From Deltaproteobacteria bacterium (GTDB taxonomy: Bacteria > Myxococcota_A > JAADFL01): a DNA stretch of 11,626 nucleotides. The notes beneath the pieces are model-generated. The model did no database searches. It was given only the letters and a program-made list of their open reading frames with translations, and had not been told where the DNA came from. The stretch spans positions 1 through 11,626 of the forward strand of contig JAADFL010000210.1 of the NCBI GenBank assembly GCA_013152945.1, written 5' to 3'. Below, piece by piece: positions 6,733 through 11,626 of the stretch; position 1 is the first letter of the stretch, and each line of letters opens with the position of its first letter. A program made the translations under genes and the position numbers.

Positions 6733-9272
6733 TGTCCGAACTCGGTGCGCGCAATGATGTCTTCCTGGATGGACTTTCCAAGATCGCAGAAATAAGCCGA
6801 GTACCCCGAGACCTTTACCACCAGGTCCTTGTAAGCGCCTGGATTAAGCTGGGCCTTCCTAAGTGTTTCGGTGGAAACCACATTCGGCTGGATGTGCATT
6901 CCACCGAGATTGAAATAGGTCTGGATGGTACGGGCAAAGGTCCGCACACTTTCCGTCGACTTCAGCATGCCGGGGTGAAAACGCATGTTCAAGGATATAC
7001 CTGAAGATGCCTGTTCCGCCGGGATGCGGGCTGCGGATTTCATGGGTCCTTGGGGCCCGCTGTTCGGTACAAAGAGATTGCCGGGGGAAACGCCGTTGGA
7101 TGTGGGCTCACCGGATTTTCTCCCGTCCGGAGTGGCCCCGAGCATGATCCCGTCTATGACGTGATTGCCGTAAGAATAGTAGCTGACCCTATACCGCCCG
7201 CCGCGGACATTTCGCCGTTCACGCACCATGTCATAGATCCAACCGATGACTTGTACTGCCAGTTCGTCGGCTTCTTCATCCCCGGCACCATACTTGGGCG
7301 CTTCGTGAATGATACGCTGTCGCAATACTTCGTGATCCCGGTAGTCATCGTCCAGAATGCGGATGAATTCTACAAGGGTAAGGTCCTTTCGATCATAAAT
7401 GAAATGTCGCACGGCCAGCATGGAGTCCACCAAGGTGGCCAGGCCCCGTACATCCAGGGAAGTGAAGTCATACCGGGCTCCCCCATCCGTGATGTCACGG
7501 CAATTCTCGATGCAATCATCCATCAAGGCAGAAACATATGGTGCAGGCAGGTAGTCGCGATAGGCCCGGTCTTTCGACTCGGTTGCCCGGACCAGGATGT
7601 CGATATGATGGGCAAGTTGCATTTTCAAGGCTTTGCAGAACTTTTCGAAGGTATCGAATCCGGCCGGGTCTCCGCTGTCAATGCCTCCCTTTTGGCCCGG
7701 TGCTGCAGCCGGGCGCCTTCCCCTTGACAAGGTCAGCAGCAGCACGGCGGGCAGAACCAACTCGTGTCCTCCGGGGCAGCCGTGGGTGTTGGACTGTCCC
7801 GATGTCTCTATGCAACCTACGATGCAGTAATTACGGGCGTCTTCAATGGTCATTCCGTCTTTGGTGAGAGCCGGAATGATAGCCTCGTCGTTGTAAAGGG
7901 CTATTCCGTTTGTCCTTCGAAATACCCTGGCCGTGCGTTCAAGAAGTGTTTTTGGAGACTTTTTCGAGATACGAACCGACAACTGGTTGAGTGAACCGTT
8001 CATTTGTTCGAATGCGTCCAGGATTGTAAAGGTCAAATCATTGGTTGCATCTTCTCCCCGGGAATCGACTCCGCCTATGACGGCTACGTGCTGGCTGTTG
8101 CCCAGGACTGCGTTTGTTTCCATACCCAGTTCCGGAATCGGCTCCACGTTGGCGGACTGCTTGAGAAAGAATTCTTGGAGCAATGCGATTGCTTCAGCCT
8201 TGTCGAGGCGTCCTTGTTCCATGTCGCGGAAATAAGTATGCGCGAGGTACTGATCGATCCTCCCCACTGCAAAGACCTCGTGTGTTCCGTATTGAATCTC
8301 GCCGATCATCAGCGTAAACCAAGCGGCTTGCAGTGCCTGGTGGAAGGTTTGAGGTTTGTGCCTGGGTACTGTGCGGCAGTTTTCAGCTATTGTCAGGAGT
8401 CGCTGTTTTTCCTGTGTGCTTTCGGCCAGGGCCGCCTGTTTTTCGGCAAGTCCGGCAAAGCGTTCGGCGTAAGAGCAGGCGGCTTCCAGGCTTATGATCA
8501 CTGCTTGGAGAAAATTGCGTTTCTTATCGGCGTGAGGTTCTTCTTTGTTTAGAAGTGCCATGCGTTTTTTAACGTCTCTGATAACGGCGTCCATCCCTTG
8601 CTTAATCACCTTGTCCACGCCGAGGCTCAAGTGACCCTGGACATCGAAGCAAAAAACGGCAGGTGTTGGATTGTTACGGGCGAGTTCGAACCGCAGACGG
8701 TACAGGTTGCGAAGTCTCTGCAGGGATAGAGGTGCTTTCAGGTTGGCGCCGAGAATCTTCCTTATGCGCTTCTTGTCCAGACCTTTCAGGAAACGGAGCA
8801 GGTTGATGATACGTTTGGCGGTCTTGATAATGCCGTCGGCCGTATCAATCAATTCCTCTTGTTGCCATCCGGCTGCCTTGCGATCCCGCACGGTCCTGCC
8901 GTCCCAGTAGGGAAGGATCTCTTTGTAGAACAGTTGCTTGTCTCTTGCCGTAATGGAAAAAGGCCGTTGCTTGAGATGCAGGACTTCCATTTCCATCTGC
9001 AGTGACCGCAGGAAATCGCCCCGTTCAACGGACAATGGACCTGCCAGGTACCTCTCTGTCTTGGAGCCGGCCAGGTACTCATCCGGGTAAATGAAGATAT
9101 TTTGCTTTGCCAGCGTACGCTCCAGCGCCAGTGCATTGCGTATATTCGGGTCCAGGCCCTCGCTGTCGCGGTAGGACCGTGTAAAATGTAATGCCCGCGC
9201 CATGCAGATTTCATAGGGGGCTGAAAGAAGACGTTCCTTCATCCTGGCAATTCTGGGATTCAGGGTTTTCAA
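6729..9272 (-). CDS. Glycyl radical enzyme of unassigned substrate (PFL/dehydratase superfamily)
   Basis: An 847-residue catalytic subunit of the glycyl radical superfamily. The C-terminal radical site is K-V-S-G-Y-S-A-Y-F with Gly823. The thiyl-radical loop is I-V-G-C-I-E with Cys487 and Glu489; Cys-x-Glu is the signature of dehydratases, C-N lyases and aryl-acetate decarboxylases, and rules out classical PFL, which has two adjacent cysteines. The next residues are T-S-G-Q-S-N-T-H-G, not the proline-containing loop I know from glycerol dehydratase or choline lyase. Residues about 148-200 are strongly basic. The N-terminus (R-I-A-R-M-K-E-R-L-L, Y-E-I-C) and A-L-Y-N-D-E before the active site are family-typical. 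The TTG start at 9272 keeps the conserved N-terminal helix; ATG at 9242 would be ten residues shorter and has no spaced ribosome binding site. The activase follows with an ATGA overlap. No small subunit (HpdC or Bss type) and no microcompartment gene is near, so the substrate stays open. Confidence 0.93.
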   Translation of the reverse strand: MKTLNPRIARMKERLLSAPYEICMARALHFTRSYRDSEGLDPNIRNALALERTLAKQNIFIYPDEYLAGSKTERYLAGPLSVERGDFLRSLQMEMEVLHLKQRPFSITARDKQLFYKEILPYWDGRTVRDRKAAGWQQEELIDTADGIIKTAKRIINLLRFLKGLDKKRIRKILGANLKAPLSLQRLRNLYRLRFELARNNPTPAVFCFDVQGHLSLGVDKVIKQGMDAVIRDVKKRMALLNKEEPHADKKRNFLQAVIISLEAACSYAERFAGLAEKQAALAESTQEKQRLLTIAENCRTVPRHKPQTFHQALQAAWFTLMIGEIQYGTHEVFAVGRIDQYLAHTYFRDMEQGRLDKAEAIALLQEFFLKQSANVEPIPELGMETNAVLGNSQHVAVIGGVDSRGEDATNDLTFTILDAFEQMNGSLNQLSVRISKKSPKTLLERTARVFRRTNGIALYNDEAIIPALTKDGMTIEDARNYCIVGCIETSGQSNTHGCPGGHELVLPAVLLLTLSRGRRPAAAPGQKGGIDSGDPAGFDTFEKFCKALKMQLAHHIDILVRATESKDRAYRDYLPAPYVSALMDDCIENCRDITDGGARYDFTSLDVRGLATLVDSMLAVRHFIYDRKDLTLVEFIRILDDDYRDHEVLRQRIIHEAPKYGAGDEEADELAVQVIGWIYDMVRERRNVRGGRYRVSYYSYGNHVIDGIMLGATPDGRKSGEPTSNGVSPGNLFVPNSGPQGPMKSAARIPAEQASSGISLNMRFHPGMLKSTESVRTFARTIQTYFNLGGMHIQPNVVSTETLRKAQLNPGAYKDLVVKVSGYSAYFCDLGKSIQEDIIARTEFGQ

Positions 9273-9326
9273 AAGGTTGTCTCTTTTTCTATTAACTTTT
9301 GGCTTCTTATTGCCGGATGAAAATAA

Positions 9327-9359
9327 ATCCCATTCATGTTTCAGGATCCCAATTCATGT
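9327..9359. repeat. Tandem imperfect 13/14-base repeat upstream of the GRE gene
   Basis: Two copies of ATCCCA(A)TTCATGT, at 9327-9339 and 9346-9359, lie in direct orientation 19-20 bases apart, about two helical turns. They differ by one inserted A. They sit 55-87 bases before the GRE start, where a promoter or operator is expected, so a regulator binding as a tandem pair is plausible. No clear -35/-10 pair was found next to them. Confidence 0.5.
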
Positions 9360-9424
9360 ACCAAACATATAACGCACGCACGGTAAATCAAACGATCCGA
9401 TTGAAACATTCTAAAGATCCCTGC

Positions 9425-10798
9425 TTACTTGGAAACGCAACCTCCCACGGGATAAAGGGAACTGTCGATGCCGTCCTGGCGGCAGGTTTCTTTGGCATAA
9501 CAACCGGACTGTGCCGGGAAATCCAGCGAACACTCTGGGCGGCACCTGGACTGGCCGGTCCCGACCAGGGAACATACGTATCCCTGCAGGCAAGAAGAGG
9601 AATCATCACATGGACTGTCGAGTCCTCCTTTGCCTTCACCCCCGAAAATGCCGTTGAGCGCCAGTAGTGTCTTGTTTTCATCGGCGCTGCATTGTTTTGG
9701 AGTTGCAACTCTATTAAATACAAAGTGCCCGGCATTTACGAAGATACCATGCGAGTGTATATCGGAAGCGGCCAGGAACTCGCCGGTCCCGGCTTCCCAT
9801 TGATCGACGCACAGGTCCGACTCTGACTGGAAGATGTCTATTTTGACCTCCGATCCCACTTGGAATTTCTCAAGAGTGGAAGAAGGTTGTTTGTCGTTGA
9901 AGGTGATCGTGACACGCCTGGTCGAGTCCAGTCCCTGTATTCCAAGAGGCATGCACTTGCTGTAGGCCTCCAGCACCATGTGACCATCCTTGATGTTTTT
10001 TGTTGTCCACGAAAAGGTCCAGTATCCTGATGCCTCTTTTGCACCCACAGGTGCAGCCCTCACCGACGGCGGGTACTTTTTCCACGAGTCGCAGTAGAGC
10101 ACGAGACAAGCCTTTTTCCCTTGGCCTGTTCCAAGGCAGTACTGATCGTTTTCACAGTCACTTGCATTGGAACAGGTTTTCGCACAGGTGTAACAGTCAG
10201 GAGTAATGCCATCCTCCCAGTAGGCCCTGCGGCACTCCGGCGGGAAGTCGTCGACATTCATCACCTTGGCGCATTCGTAACCCTGCGGGCAGTTACTGCC
10301 GCCCGGAACACAAGTTCCTGTTATGACTCCCTGGTTTTCATTGTCCCCGGCCTCGAATTGATCCGTTTGATCCGTAAGAGTGTCTTTTTCAACAAAGGCA
10401 TCGGCATCAGGTTCGAAATGCGAGTCGGCAGGTTCTCCAAGCTCGGTGTATTCCGATTCTTTTTCTGCAGAATCGTGCTCGAAAAGTGCGTCTTGCAAGT
10501 CGTTCTCTGTTGATTGACCTTCTTTCTCATGCAGAATTCCGTCACCGGGCTCGTACGTGTCACGATCGGGTCTGCACTCGTTGCCGGGACAGGGTATGCA
10601 AACTCCGTTGATGCATTGTTCCGCTCGATTACAATCAGAGTCATAAAGGCACGCAGGCCTACATATGCCTTCACCGCAGATCGAGGGAGGTGTACAGTCC
10701 GCATTGGTGACACAGACATCACTGTAAACTTCGGTCTTGCAGGAGGGCACCCAAGCGGATGAAAGAAGAATGAACAAAATCAAGGTCCTGTTGTTCAT
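9425..10798 (-). CDS. Cys-rich lipoprotein of unknown function with acidic linker
   Basis: I do not recognise a named family. From the ATG at 10798 the protein is 457 residues. A short signal peptide ends W-V-P-S before Cys20, so it is probably lipidated, though Pro in the lipobox is unusual. The next 60 residues hold about ten Cys in motifs such as D-C-T-P-P-S-I-C and D-S-D-C-N, a pattern common in myxobacterial and related lipoproteins and probably disulphide-bonded. A linker of about 75 residues rich in Asp and Glu follows. Then come a second Cys cluster, a beta-rich core without a motif I can name, and a final Cys cluster (C-D-D-S-S-S-C to the end). Roughly 33 Cys are present in the mature protein. 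A GTG at 10822 could add eight residues but neither start has a good ribosome binding site. It is likely an envelope or surface protein; the same strand as the GRE operon, but 152 bases separate them, so a functional link is unproven. Confidence 0.8.
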   Translation of the reverse strand: MNNRTLILFILLSSAWVPSCKTEVYSDVCVTNADCTPPSICGEGICRPACLYDSDCNRAEQCINGVCIPCPGNECRPDRDTYEPGDGILHEKEGQSTENDLQDALFEHDSAEKESEYTELGEPADSHFEPDADAFVEKDTLTDQTDQFEAGDNENQGVITGTCVPGGSNCPQGYECAKVMNVDDFPPECRRAYWEDGITPDCYTCAKTCSNASDCENDQYCLGTGQGKKACLVLYCDSWKKYPPSVRAAPVGAKEASGYWTFSWTTKNIKDGHMVLEAYSKCMPLGIQGLDSTRRVTITFNDKQPSSTLEKFQVGSEVKIDIFQSESDLCVDQWEAGTGEFLAASDIHSHGIFVNAGHFVFNRVATPKQCSADENKTLLALNGIFGGEGKGGLDSPCDDSSSCLQGYVCSLVGTGQSRCRPECSLDFPAQSGCYAKETCRQDGIDSSLYPVGGCVSK

Positions 10799-10907
10799 GT
10801 GTGTGAGTGTGCAACAAACCACCCTGCTTATGCAACCCCCCTTGCTGTTCTCGATGTTGTTTTATAGTTCCCGGGATTGGGTTGGACCTTTTACCGGGAA
10901 GGAATAT

Positions 10908-11000
10908 ATGAGTTCACTACCTGAAAAAAAGGACGGTAATATATTTTTCGAGCCCTGGATTAGGTTGAGATTTATAGATGATATCGAAAGTCTGCCCTGA
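10908..11000 (+). CDS. Possible 30-residue small protein
   Basis: A short reading frame, M-S-S-L-P-E-K-K-D-G onward, starts at ATG 10908 four bases after AAGGA, the best-placed ribosome binding site in this intergenic stretch. It ends at TGA 10998-11000, overlapping the hairpin at 10990-11019. No similarity is recognised and no convincing promoter is seen. It lies between two minus-strand genes, so it may be chance. Confidence 0.18.
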   Translation: MSSLPEKKDGNIFFEPWIRLRFIDDIESLP

Positions 11001-11019
11001 TCGAACAGGGCAAGCAGAC
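10990..11019 (-). terminator. Hairpin 40 bases after the RRM gene, possible terminator
   Basis: A perfect 6-bp stem GCCCTG/CAGGGC with a 6-base loop is extended by four more pairs (GTCT/AGAC) across a 4-base bulge. On the minus strand it lies 40 bases after the RRM stop and is followed by only three T residues, so it is a weak intrinsic terminator or an RNA-stabilising hairpin. Confidence 0.42.
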
Positions 11020-11058
11020 CTGAATTATTGGAGGGGTGTTCCGATCAAACTGTAGTGT

Positions 11059-11349
11059 CTACCAGCGGTCTCTTCCACGTCCGCGTCCACCGCCGCCACG
11101 GTTGCGATCGGCGGCTACATCGACCTTAATCGTACGTCCGTCGAATTCCGTGCCGTTCATCTCGGAAATTGCATTTTGCACGGCTTCTTCTGAATCGAAG
11201 GTCACGAATCCAAAACCGCGCGAGCGGCCAGTGTCGCGATCCAGGATGACCTTGGCCTCCTCGATTTCACCGAACCGCGAGAATGCCTCATGCAAGCCTT
11301 GATCATTGGTGTCCCAGCTAAGGCCGCCTACGAAAATCTTCTTACCCAT
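11059..11349 (-). CDS. RRM-type RNA-binding protein with Gly/Arg tail
   Basis: A 96-residue protein made of one RNA recognition motif. RNP2 is I-F-V-G-G-L (residues 5-10) and RNP1 is R-G-F-G-F-V-T-F (44-51), with the aromatic residues that stack on RNA bases. A tail of Gly and Arg (83-95) ends the protein. This architecture matches the small RRM proteins of cyanobacteria and many deltaproteobacteria, often linked to cold or RNA handling in general; the targets here are unknown. The ATG at 11349 begins exactly at the conserved domain (M-G-K-K-I-F-V-G-G). The open frame runs back to a GTG at 11451, but those residues look unlike a protein and cover the leader hairpins, so I reject that extension. 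The ribosome binding site is poor (AAGG about 14 bases upstream), which together with the structured leader suggests control of translation. Single-gene unit. Confidence 0.93.
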   Translation of the reverse strand: MGKKIFVGGLSWDTNDQGLHEAFSRFGEIEEAKVILDRDTGRSRGFGFVTFDSEEAVQNAISEMNGTEFDGRTIKVDVAADRNRGGGGRGRGRDRW

Positions 11350-11395
11350 CTGACTACTTCTACCTTTCCCGGCGCGTATCACCGGTGTCCTATTG

Positions 11396-11414
11396 GGAGG
11401 GACCTCTTCCCTCC
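11396..11414 (-). promoter_or_regulatory. Hairpin in the RRM mRNA leader
   Basis: A perfect 7-bp stem GGAGGGA/TCCCTCC with a 5-base loop, ending 47 bases before the RRM start codon. No T-run follows it in either direction, so it is not a standard terminator. With the stem at 11433-11458 and the palindrome CACCGGTG at 11380-11387 it makes the leader strongly structured. Confidence 0.5.
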
Positions 11415-11432
11415 ATCTAAAGCACATCCACC

Positions 11433-11458
11433 CGGATAACATGTTGATCACCTATCCG
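11433..11458 (-). promoter_or_regulatory. Second leader stem-loop with repeated TGATCACC
   Basis: CGGATA (11433-11438) can pair with TATCCG (11453-11458) around a 14-base loop. The loop holds TGATCACC (11445-11452), which is repeated 14 bases on at 11459-11466. The repeats could be a protein site on DNA or alternative pairing partners in RNA. Confidence 0.35.
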
Positions 11459-11491
11459 TGATCACCCAGCTACACCAAGTAGTAATGATGA

Positions 11492-11520
11492 CTCATACCC
11501 CAGCAAAGAAAATATAGCAA
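11492..11520 (-). promoter_or_regulatory. Candidate sigma70 promoter of the RRM gene
   Basis: On the minus strand TTGCTA (11520-11515, 4 of 6 to TTGACA) and TATGAG (11497-11492, 4 of 6 to TATAAT) are separated by 17 bases. The start would be near 11485, giving a leader of about 135 bases, long for a 96-residue protein. Confidence 0.38.
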
Positions 11521-11609
11521 CAAAGAAAAAGCGGTGTGTGGTAGCCGAATTAAAATGTCAGTAGGAAGGGGATTCGTCCCATACGGATTCAGGCTGTTCG
11601 CAACAATTC

Positions 11610-11626
11610 CAGGGGCGTTGCCCCTG
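11610..11626. repeat. Perfect palindromic hairpin at the window edge
   Basis: A 7-bp stem CAGGGGC/GCCCCTG around a 3-base loop runs to the last base of the window; CC before it suggests the stem may continue outside. A small GGGA/TCCC hairpin with a TTCG loop lies at 11569-11580. It may be the terminator of a gene outside the window or part of a repeat; no gene is seen in 11521-11626. Confidence 0.55.

Larger units (their letters stand above)
10799..11058. other. Intergenic region between the Cys-rich lipoprotein and the RRM gene
   Basis: About 260 bases, more AT-rich than the genes. It should contain the promoter of the lipoprotein gene (minus strand); a TATAAA lies at about 10860-10865 on the minus strand but no matching -35 was found. 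The RRM terminator hairpin and the possible 30-residue reading frame also lie here. Confidence 0.5.

Noticed and set aside
7050-7727. Plus-strand open frame of 225 codons
   Set aside because: It lies wholly antisense to the GRE gene, which has intact catalytic motifs; its translation shows no recognisable domain.
8004-8552. Plus-strand open frame of 182 codons
   Set aside because: Antisense to the conserved middle of the GRE gene; low-complexity Phe/Cys/Leu translation without a domain.
11350-11451. N-terminal extension of the RRM protein to GTG 11451
   Set aside because: The added residues are not part of the RRM fold and would be encoded by the hairpin-rich leader; the ATG at 11349 sits exactly at the domain start.

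Overview
The window looks like a piece of a chromosome from an anaerobic or facultative Gram-negative bacterium of the broad deltaproteobacterial or myxobacterial type. This is inferred from gene content, not from any marker gene. The signs are an outer-membrane barrel protein of a kind I associate with that group, two large lipoproteins (one with clustered Cys motifs, one with Asp-rich calcium-type loops), an oxygen-sensitive glycyl radical enzyme with its activase, quinolinate synthase, and a short glycine-tailed RRM protein. TTG starts recur. There is no rRNA, tRNA, CRISPR array, transposase or phage gene in view.

Layout. (1) Positions 2-4775, plus strand: the 3' part of a predicted outer-membrane barrel gene, followed 4 bases later by a 1135-residue lipoprotein lipase/esterase whose N-terminus resembles VolA-type surface lipases. 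They look like one operon for surface lipid or ester handling. (2) 4790-5707, minus strand: nadA, convergent with the lipase gene, preceded by a strong sigma70-type promoter. (3) 5872-9272, minus strand: a two-gene operon of a glycyl radical enzyme (GRE) and its radical-SAM activating enzyme, joined by an ATGA overlap. A weak terminator follows it and an unusual tandem repeat lies just upstream. (4) 9425-10798, minus strand: a Cys-rich lipoprotein of unknown function with a very acidic linker. (5) 11059-11349, minus strand: an RRM protein with a structured leader and a candidate promoter.

How they work together. The clearest functional unit is the GRE plus activase. The activase would cleave SAM with its radical cluster and abstract H from Gly823 of the GRE; the glycyl radical then generates a thiyl radical at Cys487. 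The Cys-x-Glu motif (Cys487, Glu489) points to a dehydratase/lyase-type or decarboxylase-type chemistry rather than pyruvate formate-lyase. The loop after Glu489 does not match the proline-containing version I know from glycerol dehydratase and choline lyase, so the substrate is open. This is the best candidate for undescribed biology here. The barrel plus lipase pair is the second. The rest is housekeeping or lineage-specific surface protein.
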